64,000 nucleotides of DNA from Priestia megaterium (GCA_008180335.1 VTEF01000004.1:347061-411060); one strand, 5' to 3'; numbered from the stretch's first letter, positions 49,358-61,605 are shown. Notes: a model not told the origin generated them from the letters alone. Program-made: numbers and translations.

Positions 49358-50341
49358 TTATTTTGTCAATTCATCTTGATGCAAGGAATCTAACATTGAA
49401 AAAATACGTTTTGCGACTTTTTTCGTATCATGACGAATGACACTTCCATCATATTTGATAATTTGATCTTCAATTACATCTAATCCTAACTTTACCAAAA
49501 CATCCCGGTCATATTCCACTGGTTGAGCTTGCTCAACTTCATATTTTTGCTTCATTATTGTAGGAATAGGTGCATTATTAACAATAATGGCATCTAAAAA
49601 TGCACACGGCATATGGTTATACAGCGCTTTAACATGATCACTCGCTTTAAACCCTAATGTTTCACCAGGTTGAGTCATGACGTTACAAACGTATACTTTA
49701 CGCGCTTTTGTTATACAAAGTTCTTTACAAATATCAGGCACTAACAAATTAGGTATAATACTTGTATACAAACTTCCCGGTCCTAGTACAATCAGATCAG
49801 CTCTTCGAATGGCTTTAATTGTTTCCGCTAACGGCTTTACATCCTTCGGAGATAAAAATACACGCCGAATCTTCTTTCCTGATTTCGGGATTGTAGACTC
49901 TCCTGTAACAATCGATCCATCTTCCATCTCTGCATGTAATACAACACTTCGATTAGCAGCTGGCAAGACTTTTCCTCGAACATTCAATACTTTACTCATT
50001 TCGCGAATGGCATGTACAAAATCACCTGTAATAGACGTCATAGCAGCTAGCAGTAAATTGCCAAGCGAATGACCTGTCAATTCGTTTCCACTCTCAAAAC
50101 GGTGTTGAAACAATTCTTCAACCAATGGTTCTACATCTGACAATGCTACTAAAACGTTGCGAATATCGCCAGGAGCAGGTATTTCAAGTTCATCACGCAG
50201 CCTTCCCGAACTGCCTCCATCATCAGCCACCGTCACAATAGCTGTGATATCAAGAGGGTATTCTTTCAACCCTCTCAACAATACAGGCAGACCTGTTCCT
50301 CCTCCGATAACGACAACCTTTGCACGTTGCTCACTATTCAT
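49358..50341 (-). CDS. yvcK: Gluconeogenesis/cell-morphology protein YvcK
   Basis: YvcK (GlmR) binds UDP-GlcNAc in B. subtilis and steers carbon toward peptidoglycan precursors by stimulating GlmS. The 327-residue protein of the CofD-like fold opens [20 protein letters not shown], followed by [16 protein letters not shown] and GHSLGNLLL, the phosphate- and nucleotide-binding blocks of the family. Its ATG overlaps the rapZ stop codon by four bases and it lies between rapZ and whiA. Confidence 0.95.
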   Translation of the reverse strand: MNSEQRAKVVVIGGGTGLPVLLRGLKEYPLDITAIVTVADDGGSSGRLRDELEIPAPGDIRNVLVALSDVEPLVEELFQHRFESGNELTGHSLGNLLLAAMTSITGDFVHAIREMSKVLNVRGKVLPAANRSVVLHAEMEDGSIVTGESTIPKSGKKIRRVFLSPKDVKPLAETIKAIRRADLIVLGPGSLYTSIIPNLLVPDICKELCITKARKVYVCNVMTQPGETLGFKASDHVKALYNHMPCAFLDAIIVNNAPIPTIMKQKYEVEQAQPVEYDRDVLVKLGLDVIEDQIIKYDGSVIRHDTKKVAKRIFSMLDSLHQDELTK

Positions 50342-51231
50342 CTATGGTTTTCCTTTCTCCTCTCAATGTCACGATGAGAAATGTATGTTTTATATTCTTT
50401 TTCAAAATAATGACCAATATGCTCTGCTAACGTGACTGATCGATGCTGACCGCCTGTACAACCAATCGCAATCACCAGCTGACTTTTTCCTTCTCGCTTA
50501 TATTGAGGTAGCATGAACGATAATAAGTCCAAAACCTTCTCAATAAATTTTTGTGTTTCGGTCCATTTCAGTACATAAGAAGATACTTCCTCTTCCAGTC
50601 CGGTTTTTGCTCTCATATGATCAATGTAATGCGGGTTTGGCAAAAAACGCACATCAAAGACTAAATCTGCATCAATTGGGACACCGTACTTAAACCCAAA
50701 AGACATGACATTAACCGTGAATACGTGTGAAGCATGTGAAGCAAATTGTGTAAGAATTTTTTCTCTTAGCTCCCTCGGCTTTAAATCCGATGTTTCATAA
50801 ATAAGTTGTGCTCTTCCTTTTAATTCTTCTAATAGCTCTCGTTCCATGCTAATGCCTTCTAAAGGTAAACCGGAAGGCGCAAGCGGATGGGATCTTCGAG
50901 TTTCTTTATACCTTGTAACTAAAACCGAATCTTTAGCATCAAGAAACAAAATTTGCGGCATAACCCATGTTGTTTCGCTCATATTATCTAGCGCTTCAAA
51001 CAGGCTATCAAAAAACTCCCGACCACGCAAATCCATAACAAGAGCGACTTTATTCATTTTATTACCTGATTCTTTCATTAATTCGAGAAATTTCGGCAGT
51101 AACGTAGGGGGAAGATTATCCACACAAAAGAACCCTAAATCTTCAAAACTTTGAATCGCTACTGTTTTTCCTGCACCTGACATCCCTGTAATAATGACCA
51201 ATTGAATATCGCTTACAGATCCAGTACTCAT
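50338..51231 (-). CDS. rapZ: RNase adapter / nucleotide-binding protein RapZ (YvcJ)
   Basis: A 297-residue P-loop protein with Walker A GMSGAGKT (16-23), the block [14 protein letters not shown], and the conserved C-terminal half ([23 protein letters not shown], abridged: [24 protein letters not shown]). In B. subtilis YvcJ hydrolyses GTP and has been linked to competence; in enterobacteria RapZ controls GlmZ decay. Since enterobacterial sRNAs are absent, the adapter role is uncertain here. It overlaps yvcK and follows yvcI. Confidence 0.95.
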   Translation of the reverse strand: MSTGSVSDIQLVIITGMSGAGKTVAIQSFEDLGFFCVDNLPPTLLPKFLELMKESGNKMNKVALVMDLRGREFFDSLFEALDNMSETTWVMPQILFLDAKDSVLVTRYKETRRSHPLAPSGLPLEGISMERELLEELKGRAQLIYETSDLKPRELREKILTQFASHASHVFTVNVMSFGFKYGVPIDADLVFDVRFLPNPHYIDHMRAKTGLEEEVSSYVLKWTETQKFIEKVLDLLSFMLPQYKREGKSQLVIAIGCTGGQHRSVTLAEHIGHYFEKEYKTYISHRDIERRKENHR

Positions 51232-51283
51232 TTTTCTATACCCCCTCTTAAAAACCTAACTTTTTATCAGTTGTCATTTCCAC

Positions 51284-51742
51284 TTAGCATGGATCAATTC
51301 GGTATGATAATAACTTGAAATCCGTTGTATACGTAAAATTACCATAAATCACACCAGAACCTTTTGCTACATAGTCAATAATATGATAATCTCCTGGTGC
51401 CATTGGCAGCTCACTAACTTCACTTAAATCATGCCACCCAAGCTTTCCCTCTTCTGATTCTAGCACATTTACTCCATCAAAATCGGTAGCAAAAAAAGTA
51501 AACATCATCCACTCTGACGCGATTTGATCGTTTTCTTTCATTGTAAAGGTAAAAATCCCTTTAACTGTAGGATTTTTCAGGTAAATACCTGTTTCTTCTC
51601 GGTACTCTCGAACAACTGAATCTTTTACAGACTCGCCTTGCTCCATTTTCCCTCCTGGGGCCACCCACCAATTCCTTCTCGGTTTTTGAAGCAATAACAC
51701 TTTATTATCTTTGACCAATACACAATTTGTGACCCTTTGCAT
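51284..51742 (-). CDS. yvcI: Nudix hydrolase YvcI
   Basis: A 152-residue Nudix-family hydrolase that probably removes phosphates from nucleoside di- or triphosphates. The Nudix box is complete at residues 31-53 (G-x5-E-x7-REYREETGI). The ATG at 51742 has GAGGTGGAG just upstream; an upstream ATG at 51772 has no ribosome site. It is the first gene of yvcI-rapZ-yvcK-whiA-crh. Substrate preference cannot be read from sequence. Confidence 0.92.
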   Translation of the reverse strand: MQRVTNCVLVKDNKVLLLQKPRRNWWVAPGGKMEQGESVKDSVVREYREETGIYLKNPTVKGIFTFTMKENDQIASEWMMFTFFATDFDGVNVLESEEGKLGWHDLSEVSELPMAPGDYHIIDYVAKGSGVIYGNFTYTTDFKLLSYRIDPC

Positions 51743-51930
51743 CTTCTCCACCTCATATATACTCACTAACATTTTCTATTATTATACTACGAAACAAACA
51801 CCCCTCACAATGGAGAGACTTTAATCCTTACTAAATTTTCTGAAAAATAAACAAGAAACTTTAACGCATTCACTTTTCTCTATCTTCACTGCTTGTTGAA
51901 GCAGAATGAAAACTTTTTAAATGATCCCCT

Positions 51931-51960
51931 AAAAAAAGGCATAGGAACAAGTCCTATGCC
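51931..51960 (-). terminator. Terminator of trxB
   Basis: GGCATAGGA / TCCTATGCC with seven T on the minus strand, about 120 bases past the trxB stop codon. Confidence 0.88.
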
Positions 51961-51998
51961 CAATACAAATATTATTTTATAAAAGGGGGTCAATTACT

Positions 51999-52043
51999 AT
52001 GTTTATCGTACCGCATCAATGTTGCACGCAGATTACAGAATAG
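51999..52043 (+). CDS. Possible 14-codon leader-like peptide
   Basis: ATG TTT ATC GTA ... TAG encodes MFIVPHQCCTQITE. AAGGGGG lies about ten bases upstream. It is antisense to the trxB 3' untranslated region and no plus-strand gene follows. Either a very small peptide gene or chance. Confidence 0.25.
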   Translation: MFIVPHQCCTQITE

Positions 52044-52077
52044 TTAAAACCGAATTAAGTTTTGTAAATGTATAGGC

Positions 52078-53037
<960 letters not shown>

Positions 53038-53145
53038 TTAACACTCCTTTTAGGAATTTGTTTCGTATTTTCTTCAATATAAGTAGAGAAATCTGTTATT
53101 ATTCTTATCCTAATATGCGACAGATACTATCGTCTATTTTTTTGC

Positions 53146-54639
53146 TCAACTCAACAGGTTATTCACAATTTTTACATATTTTCTAACTGTTGATGGAGAA
53201 ATCGCATACAGATAAGCGACTTCTTGCTGTGTAACAGGTTTATTTTCCTTCTTCCTCCAACAATAGGTGACAGCCGAAGCCCAGCCATTTACATTTACGT
53301 GTTGGAAATCAAAACCTTGTTCATATACATGCACATACACATGAAACCAAAACGCCACAAGTTTTTGAACATCTTGCTCGCTTTCTACTTCCGTTTCAAT
53401 TAAATCTGCAATTTCAAAAATAACATGCTGCTTATCTTGCCATACATACGTGTATACTTCATCAAGTAATTCACTAGTATGTATTAACATTTTAATTTCT
53501 TCCAATAATAATAAGCGTTGCGTTTCTGGTAGTTTTTTAGCCATATAAAGGCTATATAAATGATCATGAATATGAGTGCTTTCACACTTTTCTTTAGCAA
53601 TCATATCTAATTTTGAATAAAATAATTTATTCTCTTGTTCATTTGAGTGCCACGGTTCCTGTCCTTCTTTTTCTGGCAAATCCTCAAGAGCATATTTCCA
53701 CATCTCTTTTGCAAACGTATCAAAGCCCATATGATACGCTGCGTACGAAAGCCAATAATAAAAAGAGATATCTCCATGAAAACCTTGTTTATAGAGATGT
53801 TTGAGCCATTTATATGCTAATTCATATCGTCCAACCAATGCAAATGTAGCACCGAGTTTGTAGCGATGTTCTAACGAAATAGGATAAACACGACTTAAAC
53901 CATCTACTAATCGGCTTACTTCAACTTGATTGTGACCATAATAATAAAACACTAATTGATTACATAGAGCATGGAGGTTGCCTGGGTTTTTAGCTAACAC
54001 TTCGTCTAACAGACTCATTGCTTTATCTAATTGATTTACATAAAAGTAAGCAAGCGCTAAGTTGTTGTAAGCAGACCAAAATTCTGGATATTCTTGAATG
54101 ATGTCTTCTAACAGTTCAATTGCTTCCTCAAATTTTGTATCCTGCAATAGCTGTTTTGCTTTTTCTTGCTTTAAAATGAGTGTATCTTCCTGATAATCTA
54201 AACCTTCTTCATCATCTTCTATATCAATAGCTAACAGCTCTAATAATTCTTCAGCTTCTTTAAGCAAAGCACCGCTCTCGGCGTGTTCAACATAGTGTCT
54301 AGCATATTTTTGCGCTTCTTGAAACAAACCTAAATGGGCAAAATTATTAGCAATGAAGTAGTAGCAATCTATGATTTTTTCATCAATATCAGTAATAATA
54401 CGTAAAAGCACTTCATTCGATTTCTGATACTCACCTAGTTCATTTAAAACCGTTGCTAATTGACAAAGAATAATTGGCTCATCCTGATCCAACTCACATG
54501 CGCGCTCTAAATATTTTTTTGCTTTATATAAATCTTTTTGTTGATAAGAATGTAGTGCTTTTTTAAAATATTCCTCACCCGTTTGAAAAAACGGTACGAC
54601 GTTTGCTCTCTTTTGGTGTACCTTTGAGTGTTTTCCCAT
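53146..54639 (-). CDS. yvcD: TPR-repeat protein YvcD
   Basis: A 497-residue protein made largely of tetratricopeptide-type helical repeats: clear units at about residues 24-57 (ALHSYQQKDLYKAKKYLERA), 60-95 and 180-250 (AYNNLALAYFYVNQLDKAM). The C-terminal part contains a helix-turn-helix-like end, TQQEVAYLYAISPSTVRKYV, suggesting DNA or sigma-factor contact. The ATG at 54639 has GGAGG eight bases upstream. It lies between trxB and the his operon, as yvcD does in B. subtilis. The role is not known to me. Confidence 0.88.
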   Translation of the reverse strand: MGKHSKVHQKRANVVPFFQTGEEYFKKALHSYQQKDLYKAKKYLERACELDQDEPIILCQLATVLNELGEYQKSNEVLLRIITDIDEKIIDCYYFIANNFAHLGLFQEAQKYARHYVEHAESGALLKEAEELLELLAIDIEDDEEGLDYQEDTLILKQEKAKQLLQDTKFEEAIELLEDIIQEYPEFWSAYNNLALAYFYVNQLDKAMSLLDEVLAKNPGNLHALCNQLVFYYYGHNQVEVSRLVDGLSRVYPISLEHRYKLGATFALVGRYELAYKWLKHLYKQGFHGDISFYYWLSYAAYHMGFDTFAKEMWKYALEDLPEKEGQEPWHSNEQENKLFYSKLDMIAKEKCESTHIHDHLYSLYMAKKLPETQRLLLLEEIKMLIHTSELLDEVYTYVWQDKQHVIFEIADLIETEVESEQDVQKLVAFWFHVYVHVYEQGFDFQHVNVNGWASAVTYCWRKKENKPVTQQEVAYLYAISPSTVRKYVKIVNNLLS

Positions 54640-54747
54640 TAAATCCTCCAATAAGTCAATAATTTCAACGTTCGTAGTATATCATATTTGCCAAGCTGTG
54701 TAACACCTATATTTAAGGAGCAAATTTTGGACATAAATCTTCAATAC

Positions 54748-54788
54748 AAAAGAGCTGATTGATCGTGTAAACGATCAATCAGCTCTTT
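54748..54788 (-). terminator. Terminator of the his operon
   Basis: AAAGAGCTGATTGATCG with its perfect complement, flanked by A/T tracts, lies about 120 bases past the hisI stop codon. A second inverted repeat, CATCTGAA / TTCAGATG (54861-54900), lies nearer hisI. Confidence 0.9.
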
Positions 54789-54908
54789 TACATACGATTT
54801 TATTTCACTTTCAACAGGTACTCTGAGCACCCTAGAGATAGCTGGCTGTAAAGGTCCGCACATCTGAACATAGACAAAAGGCAACACCTGTATTCAGATG
54901 GAGATTTC

Positions 54909-55538
54909 TTATTTTTTGTGACGCTCAGCTAACACCGCTAATACATCATCCAATGGTAATTTTTGCTCACGCAACAAGACCAAAAGGTGATACAAAAGAT
55001 CGGCAACTTCCCATTTCAATTCATCATGATCACGGTTTTTTGCTGCAATAATCACTTCACCTGCTTCTTCTCCTACTTTTTTTAAGATCTTGTCAATGCC
55101 TTTATCAAACAAGTAAGTAGTATAAGCTCCTTCTGGCATTTCTGCTTCACGTTGTGCAATCACGTCTTCAAGTTCATTCAAAATGGCAAAACGATGACTT
55201 GTTGAGCTGCTTTTCTCTTCTCCGATCATTTGTTCATGAAAACAGCTATATGCACCTGTATGGCAAGCGGGACCTTTTGGAATCACTTTGACAACAATAG
55301 CATCTGCGTCACAATCGTATGCCATGCTAGCAATCTCCTGAGTATGACCAGATGTTGCTCCTTTATGCCATAATTCTTGTCGAGAGCGGCTGTAAAACCA
55401 TGTTTCACGTGTATCTATTGACTTGCGCAGTGAGTCTGCGTTCATATATGCAAGCGTTAATACCTCCTTGCTGACCACATCTTGCACGATCGCAGGAATT
55501 AATCCGTCTTCGTTAAACTTCACGTTTGCTATGTTCAT
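54909..55538 (-). CDS. hisI: Bifunctional phosphoribosyl-AMP cyclohydrolase / phosphoribosyl-ATP pyrophosphatase
   Basis: This 209-residue fusion performs steps 2 and 3 of histidine synthesis. The N-terminal HisI domain has the metal-binding [17 protein letters not shown] and [13 protein letters not shown] motifs; the C-terminal HisE domain (from about residue 118) has [14 protein letters not shown] and [13 protein letters not shown]. The HisIE fusion is usual in Bacillus. It is last in the operon, and its ATG overlaps the hisF stop codon by four bases. Confidence 0.97.
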   Translation of the reverse strand: MNIANVKFNEDGLIPAIVQDVVSKEVLTLAYMNADSLRKSIDTRETWFYSRSRQELWHKGATSGHTQEIASMAYDCDADAIVVKVIPKGPACHTGAYSCFHEQMIGEEKSSSTSHRFAILNELEDVIAQREAEMPEGAYTTYLFDKGIDKILKKVGEEAGEVIIAAKNRDHDELKWEVADLLYHLLVLLREQKLPLDDVLAVLAERHKK

Positions 55539-56293
55539 CGAATGCTCACTCCTTGTTGTTTGGCATAACTTTTAATTTCTTTTACAGATGTTTCTTTATA
55601 ATGAAAAATTGACGCTGCCAATCCTGCATCCGCTTTTGCTTCTTTAAATACATCCACAAAATGCTGACCGTTTCCTGCTCCGCCTGATGCAATAACCGGA
55701 ACACTGACCGCTTCGCTTACCGCTTTTGTTAAAGCAAGATCAAAACCCGATTTTTCACCATCTTGGTCCATACTCGTTAACAGAATTTCACCTGCACCAC
55801 GATTTACTGCTTCTTTTGCCCAAGCAATCACTTCCCAGTCAGTAGCATTGCGGCCCCCGTGAGTGTACACGCGCCAAGAATTCAAGTCCTCCTCATACTT
55901 TGCATCGATTGCTACTACAATGCATTGAGAACCAAAAAAGTCTGCTCCTTCTGTAATGAGGGTAGGATTTAAAACAGCTGCTGTATTTAATGATACTTTG
56001 TCGGCACCAGCTCGCAACATTCTCTTCATATCTTCTAAGGCATTAATTCCTCCACCGACTGTAAAAGGAATCGCTAATTGTGAAGCCACTTCTTCAACTA
56101 CATGTACCATCGTTTTGCGTCCCTCATATGAAGCTGAGATATCTAAAAAAACAAGTTCGTCTGCTCCTTCTTCATCATAAAATTTCGCTAATTCTACAGG
56201 ATCTCCTGCATCTCGCAGCTCTACAAATTGTACCCCTTTAACAACTCGTCCATCTTTAACATCTAGGCAAGGAATAATACGCTTTGTAACCAT
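55535..56293 (-). CDS. hisF: Imidazole glycerol phosphate synthase, cyclase subunit HisF
   Basis: HisF joins ammonia from HisH with PRFAR to give imidazole glycerol phosphate and AICAR. The 252-residue (beta/alpha)8 barrel has the catalytic aspartates in [12 protein letters not shown] (near residue 11) and [11 protein letters not shown] (near residue 130), plus the phosphate-binding GGGINALED and ASGGAG. Its start abuts the hisA stop (shared base at 56293) and its end overlaps hisI. Confidence 0.98.
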   Translation of the reverse strand: MVTKRIIPCLDVKDGRVVKGVQFVELRDAGDPVELAKFYDEEGADELVFLDISASYEGRKTMVHVVEEVASQLAIPFTVGGGINALEDMKRMLRAGADKVSLNTAAVLNPTLITEGADFFGSQCIVVAIDAKYEEDLNSWRVYTHGGRNATDWEVIAWAKEAVNRGAGEILLTSMDQDGEKSGFDLALTKAVSEAVSVPVIASGGAGNGQHFVDVFKEAKADAGLAASIFHYKETSVKEIKSYAKQQGVSIR

Positions 56294-57027
56294 TATGATT
56301 TCACCTCTTGAAGAGCCTGCGCTACTGTAAATTGATTTGTATATAGCGCTTTTCCTACAATTGCACCAACAACACCTGCTTGTTCATACTCTTTTAACGC
56401 ACGTAAATCCGCTAATGTGCCTACACCACCAGAAGCAATTACATGCTGACCTGTCGCTTTTGCCATGCTTACAATTCCTTCAACATTTGGCCCTGAAAGC
56501 ATGCCATCTGTTGAAATATCTGTAAAAACAAACGTTTCTGCACCAGCATCTGCTAGTTCTTTTCCAAGTTCTGTCGCTTTCACATTCGATGTTTCTAGCC
56601 ACCCTTCTGTTGCAACATACCCGTTCCGCGCATCCACACCCACAGCAATACGAGATCCGTATTCACGCAGCATTTTTTTTACAAATAAAGGATTAGAAAT
56701 AGCTGCACTCCCCAAAATAACGCGGTCAATCCCGTTTTCCAGGTAGTAAAGAACGTCCTCTTCTGACCGAATACCGCCACCAATCTGAACATGAACATTC
56801 AATCTCTTTTTTACATCTAATACAAATTGATCATTTACACGCTTGGCTGCTTTTGCACCATCAAGGTCGACCATATGAATCCATTTTGCTCCTTCCCCTG
56901 CAAATTGTGTAGCCATATCGACAGGAGAATCTCCGTAAATGGTCTCTTTATTATAATCACCTTGTAAAAGCCGCACACATTTTCCACCTCGCATGTCAAT
57001 AGCTGGATAAATTGCAAAGCTATTCAT
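56293..57027 (-). CDS. hisA: ProFAR isomerase HisA
   Basis: HisA isomerises ProFAR to PRFAR by an Amadori rearrangement. The 244-residue barrel has the catalytic aspartates in [12 protein letters not shown] (N-terminal) and [12 protein letters not shown] (middle), and the phosphate sites GGGIRSEED and ASGGVGTL. It is a paralogue of hisF. It lies four bases after hisH and overlaps hisF by one base. Confidence 0.98.
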   Translation of the reverse strand: MNSFAIYPAIDMRGGKCVRLLQGDYNKETIYGDSPVDMATQFAGEGAKWIHMVDLDGAKAAKRVNDQFVLDVKKRLNVHVQIGGGIRSEEDVLYYLENGIDRVILGSAAISNPLFVKKMLREYGSRIAVGVDARNGYVATEGWLETSNVKATELGKELADAGAETFVFTDISTDGMLSGPNVEGIVSMAKATGQHVIASGGVGTLADLRALKEYEQAGVVGAIVGKALYTNQFTVAQALQEVKS

Positions 57028-57031
57028 TGGC

Positions 57032-57661
57032 TTAACCTCTTTCCTCTACAAATTTTGCATAGTTCCGTAAAATGTTCATGCCAAGTGCACTGCTTTTTTC
57101 AGGATGAAACTGTGTCCCAAACACATGCCCTTTTCCAACAACTGCAGGTACCTTAACGTCATATGAACTCGTCGCTAGGAGGACATCTTGATCATCTGTT
57201 TTTACATAGTAAGAGTGTACAAAATAAACATGACCTTCCTCTACTTCACGTAAAAGAGGGGAAGATTGATGATAGCTTAATAGATTCCATCCCATATGAG
57301 GAACTTTGTATACTTCACCAGAGGCTGTTATCCCCGGAATACGTTCCACACGCCCTCTTAATAACTCCAGACCTTTTGTTCTGCCATTTTCCTCACTTTC
57401 ATCAAATAGTAATTGCATCCCTAAGCAAATGCCAAGTAACGGCTTTCCTTGTCTGATTTCTTCTTTTATAAAAGTCGTTAAGTTTGTCTCATTCAATTGT
57501 GCCATTGCATCTTTAAATGAGCCTACCCCCGGAAGAATGTATCCTTTTGCTTGACGCAATTCATTTGGATCAGCTGAAATAAAATATTGATAATTTAACC
57601 GTTCTAACGCTTTGCTGACGCTATATAAATTCCCCATGCCATAATCGATAATACCAATCAT
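57032..57661 (-). CDS. hisH: Imidazole glycerol phosphate synthase, glutaminase subunit HisH
   Basis: HisH hydrolyses glutamine and sends ammonia to HisF. The 209-residue class-I amidotransferase has the oxyanion strand [11 protein letters not shown], the nucleophile in [10 protein letters not shown] and the His-Glu pair in TQFHPEKSS. It follows hisB without a gap and precedes hisA by four bases. Confidence 0.98.
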   Translation of the reverse strand: MIGIIDYGMGNLYSVSKALERLNYQYFISADPNELRQAKGYILPGVGSFKDAMAQLNETNLTTFIKEEIRQGKPLLGICLGMQLLFDESEENGRTKGLELLRGRVERIPGITASGEVYKVPHMGWNLLSYHQSSPLLREVEEGHVYFVHSYYVKTDDQDVLLATSSYDVKVPAVVGKGHVFGTQFHPEKSSALGMNILRNYAKFVEERG

Positions 57662-58246
57662 TTATAACATCCCTTTCGTTGATGGGACTCCTTTTACACG
57701 CGGATCCACCGTTGTTGCTTCATCCAAGGCTCTTGCTAACGCTTTAAATACAGCTTCAATAATGTGGTGTGTATTTTGGCCATAGTGGACAATGACATGT
57801 AGATTCATACGTGACTCTAATGCAAATTTCCATAAAAATTCATATACAAGTTCTGTATCAAATGTACCTACCCGAGATGCTGGAATCTCACCTTTAAATT
57901 CAAAATGAGGGCGATTACTTAAATCAACTACCACTTGTGCTAGCGCATCATCCATTGGAACAAACGCCTGGCCATAACGTTTAATTCCTTTTTTATCACC
58001 AAGCGCTTCTTTAAATGCGTAACCAAGACAAATGCCAATATCTTCTGTCGTATGGTGATCGTCAATTTCAATATCACCGTCCGCTTTTATGTCTAAATTA
58101 AATTGACCATGCTTTGTGAATAAATCGAGCATATGATTTAAAAATGGAACACCCGTATCAATTGCGGCTTTTCCTTCTCCATCTATGCTAATGGCTAGAG
58201 CAATATCTGTTTCATTTGTCGTACGTTTTATACTTGACTCTCTCAT
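57662..58246 (-). CDS. hisB: Imidazoleglycerol-phosphate dehydratase HisB
   Basis: HisB dehydrates imidazole glycerol phosphate to imidazole acetol phosphate. From the ATG at 58246 (AGAGGAG eight bases upstream; the longer frame has no ribosome site) it has 194 residues. The metal-binding histidine motifs are HHTTEDIG, HMLDLF and the later QNTHHIIEA. It is the single-function form without the HisN phosphatase domain of enterobacteria. It follows hisD after about 67 bases. Confidence 0.97.
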   Translation of the reverse strand: MRESSIKRTTNETDIALAISIDGEGKAAIDTGVPFLNHMLDLFTKHGQFNLDIKADGDIEIDDHHTTEDIGICLGYAFKEALGDKKGIKRYGQAFVPMDDALAQVVVDLSNRPHFEFKGEIPASRVGTFDTELVYEFLWKFALESRMNLHVIVHYGQNTHHIIEAVFKALARALDEATTVDPRVKGVPSTKGML

Positions 58247-58313
58247 ATTCGTGCTCCTCTCAACTTTGTTTATGCTATACAAAAAAAAGACCAGCTTACC
58301 TTTTCATTCCTTT

Positions 58314-59582
58314 TTATGTTTTAAAGCGCTCTTCCACAGCACGTGCATGTGCTTCTAACCCTTCTAATCTTGCAAATGCTGCAATTTTTGATCCATTAGT
58401 CATTAATGCTTGTTTGCTATATGAGATGATACTGGATTTTTTTACAAATGATTCAACAGACAAAGGACTTGAAAATTTTGCCGTGCCGTTCGTTGGCAGC
58501 ACATGATTAGGGCCGGCAAAATAATCACCTACTGGTTCCGAACTATATCGTCCCAAAAAGATTGCACCTGCATGACGAATTGACCCAAGAATCTGAAACG
58601 GTTCCCTCGTTATAACTTCTAAATGTTCAGGCGCTAGTTTGTTCACCGCTTCGACTGCTTGATCAAGTGTATCCGTTACATAAATAGCACCATAGCGTTC
58701 AATAGCTGCACGAGCAATGTCTTTACGCGGTAATGTTTCTAGCTGAAGCTCTACTTCACGTTTTACTTCTTCTGCAAGTTCGATTGATGGCGTCACAAGA
58801 ATACTAGAAGCAAGCTGGTCATGCTCTGCTTGCGATAATAAATCAGCTGCCACTTCATTCGCCAAAGCAGTATCATCAGCTAATACGACAATTTCACTCG
58901 GACCTGCAATAGAATCAATATCAACTAATCCATAGACCTCTCGCTTCGCTAATGCCACAAAAATATTACCTGGCCCGACAATTTTATCCACTGGTTGAAT
59001 ACTTGTTGTGCCATAAGCTAATGCTCCAATAGCTTGAGCCCCTCCAACTTTATAAATCTCTTCAATACCTAGCTCTGTTGCCGCAACAAGTACTCCCGCT
59101 GGAAGGAAACCATCTTTTTGAGGAGGTGACACCATGACAATCCGTTTAACACCTGCTACTTGTGCAGGAATCACATTCATTAAAACAGAGGATGGGTATG
59201 CTGCTAATCCACCTGGAACATACACCCCAACTGCGTCAAGCGCTGTTACTTTTTGTCCTAAAATCGTACCATCTTCTTTTGTTACGACCCATGATTGCTC
59301 AACCATACGCTCATGGTAATCACGAATATTAGCTGCTGCTTCTTTAATAACCGTAATCATCGATTCATCTATTTGCTCATAAGCTCGCGCTCTCTCTGCT
59401 TCTGTTATACGAAGGGCAGACAATTTGACTCTATCAAATTTTTCTGTATATGCTGCCAGTGCTTCATCTCCACGCACTTTTACATCTTGTAGAATGGAAA
59501 GAACTGCTTCTCGCTGTGCCTCAGTTCCTTGGTCAATCGTACGTTTTAGACTTACTTCTTCTGTTATTCGTGTAATATTCAT
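58314..59582 (-). CDS. hisD: Histidinol dehydrogenase HisD
   Basis: HisD oxidises histidinol twice to histidine with NAD and Zn. The 422-residue protein has the NAD region [14 protein letters not shown] and the conserved [13 protein letters not shown], the zinc-site AEHDQLA, and C-terminal GPNHVLPT. It lies 15 bases after hisG. No aminotransferase (hisC) or histidinol phosphatase gene is in the cluster, as in B. subtilis, where these lie elsewhere. Confidence 0.98.
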   Translation of the reverse strand: MNITRITEEVSLKRTIDQGTEAQREAVLSILQDVKVRGDEALAAYTEKFDRVKLSALRITEAERARAYEQIDESMITVIKEAAANIRDYHERMVEQSWVVTKEDGTILGQKVTALDAVGVYVPGGLAAYPSSVLMNVIPAQVAGVKRIVMVSPPQKDGFLPAGVLVAATELGIEEIYKVGGAQAIGALAYGTTSIQPVDKIVGPGNIFVALAKREVYGLVDIDSIAGPSEIVVLADDTALANEVAADLLSQAEHDQLASSILVTPSIELAEEVKREVELQLETLPRKDIARAAIERYGAIYVTDTLDQAVEAVNKLAPEHLEVITREPFQILGSIRHAGAIFLGRYSSEPVGDYFAGPNHVLPTNGTAKFSSPLSVESFVKKSSIISYSKQALMTNGSKIAAFARLEGLEAHARAVEERFKT

Positions 59583-59597
59583 TCTCTTTCACCTCAC

Positions 59598-60230
59598 TCA
59601 TGCTAGTTGAACAACTTTTGATAACCGGTTCACTAAGTCGTCAATCCTTTCGTCTTTCAAACGATAGCTCACAGGATTTGCAATTAAACGTGAAGTAATG
59701 TCATCAATATGTTCTAACTCGACAAGTCCGTTTTCTTTTAATGTTTGTCCTGTTGACACAATATCTACAATCCGGTCTGCTAATCCAATTAAAGGTGCCA
59801 GCTCAATTGAACCATTTAATTTAATAATCTCAACTTGCTCACCTTGCTCACGAAAATATGTAGACGCTACATTTGGATACTTTGTCGCAACTTTTTGTGC
59901 CACTTCTGACTTCTTGGTGTTCGGCAGCCCAGCAACAGCCAAATGGCACTTACTAATCTTTAAATCGAGTAGCTCATACACATCTCTTTCTTCTTCTAAC
60001 ATCACGTCCTTACCCGCAATTCCTAAGTCAGCTACACCATATTCAACATACGTTGTTACATCCATTGGCTTTGCTAAAATGAAGCGCATATTTTCTTTTG
60101 GGATATCAACAATTAATTTCCGTGAATCATCAAACTCTGGTGGTAATTGAAAGTCAGCTTGACGTAACAACTCTGCTGCCTCTTCAAAAATACGCCCTTT
60201 AGGCATCGCTATTGTTAATCGTTCACTCAT
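59598..60230 (-). CDS. hisG: ATP phosphoribosyltransferase HisG (short form)
   Basis: HisG starts histidine synthesis from ATP and PRPP. The protein (210 residues from 60230; an ATG at 60233 is equally in frame) is the short form that lacks the C-terminal regulatory domain and needs HisZ. Visible blocks are [27 protein letters not shown] and the PRPP-binding [16 protein letters not shown]. Its start overlaps the hisZ stop codon (ATGATGA), so the two subunits are translated together. Confidence 0.97.
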   Translation of the reverse strand: MSERLTIAMPKGRIFEEAAELLRQADFQLPPEFDDSRKLIVDIPKENMRFILAKPMDVTTYVEYGVADLGIAGKDVMLEEERDVYELLDLKISKCHLAVAGLPNTKKSEVAQKVATKYPNVASTYFREQGEQVEIIKLNGSIELAPLIGLADRIVDIVSTGQTLKENGLVELEHIDDITSRLIANPVSYRLKDERIDDLVNRLSKVVQLA

Positions 60231-61411
60231 CATTGTCCCCCCTTACCGCGTTTACCAATTAAAAATACTACTTCTTCAAACGCTGCTGTAAATACATCAA
60301 CATCATCAACACCCACAATATCTTGTGTCACTACACGCTTACCTTCTTGTCGCTTTGTATTTGCCAGCATTAAAGCCTCCTCTAACCGCTCTTGACTATA
60401 TAAAATGGCATATATAGCAGATGGCTTATATGTATCTTCTCCTAACGCTTCGATTAAGCGATCGAGCTGAATACCAAATCCAGTCGCAGGTGTTTTAGAA
60501 GCAAATTGCTCAAGCAATTGATCGTAGCGTCCACCATTTCCAATATGAAAACCAACATTCTCAGCAAATACTTCAAATAAAATCCCTGTATAGTAACTCA
60601 TATGACTCACGAGATTGAAATCAATTTTAATTTCTTCTGTTACCCCGTATGCATCAAGCATCTGCCAAAGTTTTTTTAAATCTTCTGCCGCTTTTTTGCC
60701 TGATTTACTTTCCACCAATTCAATCGCTTCCTCAATTTTATTCTCAGTTCCACGCAACTGTAGCAATTGAAGAAGGCGCTCTTTGTCAATTGAAGAAAGA
60801 TTCAGATTTTTCACGTGATTTCGATACCCAACATAGTTTTTTTCATATAAAAACCGTCGCAACACGTTTACTCTTTCTTCATTTCCAAGAATCTCTAAAA
60901 ATAGTGAATTAACAAATCCAATATGGCCGATTGCGACCTTGAATGAACGAAGTCCAGCACGCTTTAATGTGCTAATCATTAATGCGATCACTTCAGCATC
61001 ACTGCTCATGGTTGCATCGCCAATCAGCTCAACGCCAATTTGCTCAAATTCAGCTGGACGTCCTCCTTCTCGCTGTTGAGCGCGAAAAACATTTGCTTCA
61101 TAAGCAAGGCGAAGTGGCGAATTATTCAGTAATTTCGATGCAGCAACACGTGCAAATGGCGTTGTAACATCGGGCCGCAGGACAAGTGTATGCCCCTCTT
61201 TATCTAAAAGTTTAAATAATTGTTGATCTAAAATAGCTGAGGCACTTCCTACTGTTTCGTAGTATTCAAGCGTAGGTGTCGCCATATACTGATAACCCCA
61301 ACTGCTAATTTCATCTGCTAATTGATTACGAACTTGCTTTTTTCGTTCAAAAAGTGATGGCAATGTGTCTCGCATGCCTAACGGTTTCTCAAACATAAAT
61401 AGCTTTGACAT
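60230..61411 (-). CDS. hisZ: ATP phosphoribosyltransferase regulatory subunit HisZ
   Basis: HisZ is a histidyl-tRNA-synthetase-like protein that forms a hetero-octamer with short HisG and gives histidine feedback. From the ATG at 61411 (AAAGGGTG upstream) it has 393 residues. It keeps class-II synthetase motifs: [13 protein letters not shown] at the N-terminus, the motif 2-like [20 protein letters not shown] and a motif 3-like [10 protein letters not shown], but lacks a usual anticodon-binding domain of a real HisRS. It is first in the operon. Confidence 0.96.
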   Translation of the reverse strand: MSKLFMFEKPLGMRDTLPSLFERKKQVRNQLADEISSWGYQYMATPTLEYYETVGSASAILDQQLFKLLDKEGHTLVLRPDVTTPFARVAASKLLNNSPLRLAYEANVFRAQQREGGRPAEFEQIGVELIGDATMSSDAEVIALMISTLKRAGLRSFKVAIGHIGFVNSLFLEILGNEERVNVLRRFLYEKNYVGYRNHVKNLNLSSIDKERLLQLLQLRGTENKIEEAIELVESKSGKKAAEDLKKLWQMLDAYGVTEEIKIDFNLVSHMSYYTGILFEVFAENVGFHIGNGGRYDQLLEQFASKTPATGFGIQLDRLIEALGEDTYKPSAIYAILYSQERLEEALMLANTKRQEGKRVVTQDIVGVDDVDVFTAAFEEVVFLIGKRGKGGQ

Positions 61412-61605
61412 TCTTACACACCCTTTAAGTATCATTTTTCTTTGTTTTATTTACTGTATTTTCAAAAAAATATATCGAAAATAAACCTACCTATAACATG
61501 AATTTTACTTCACCACACTAATGTATTAGAGTAATAATAAATTAAAGTTATTAGTAGTTTACACCCGTTCTTCACAATCGTCAACCGCTAGATTATCTTA
61601 TTTAC

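Larger units (their letters stand above)
51743..52077. other. Intergenic region between yvcI and trxB
   Basis: This 335-base stretch holds the yvcI promoter region, the trxB terminator, and a 14-codon plus-strand ORF with a strong ribosome site, listed separately. Nothing else is evident. Confidence 0.6.

Noticed and set aside
54717-54755. Eleven-codon TTG-start ORF after AAGGAG at about 54717.
   Set aside because: It runs into the his terminator stem and has no other support.
61412-61605. A T-box leader for the histidine operon.
   Set aside because: The leader is under 200 bases and lacks the T-box sequence and a terminator before hisZ; the hairpin present belongs to yvoF.
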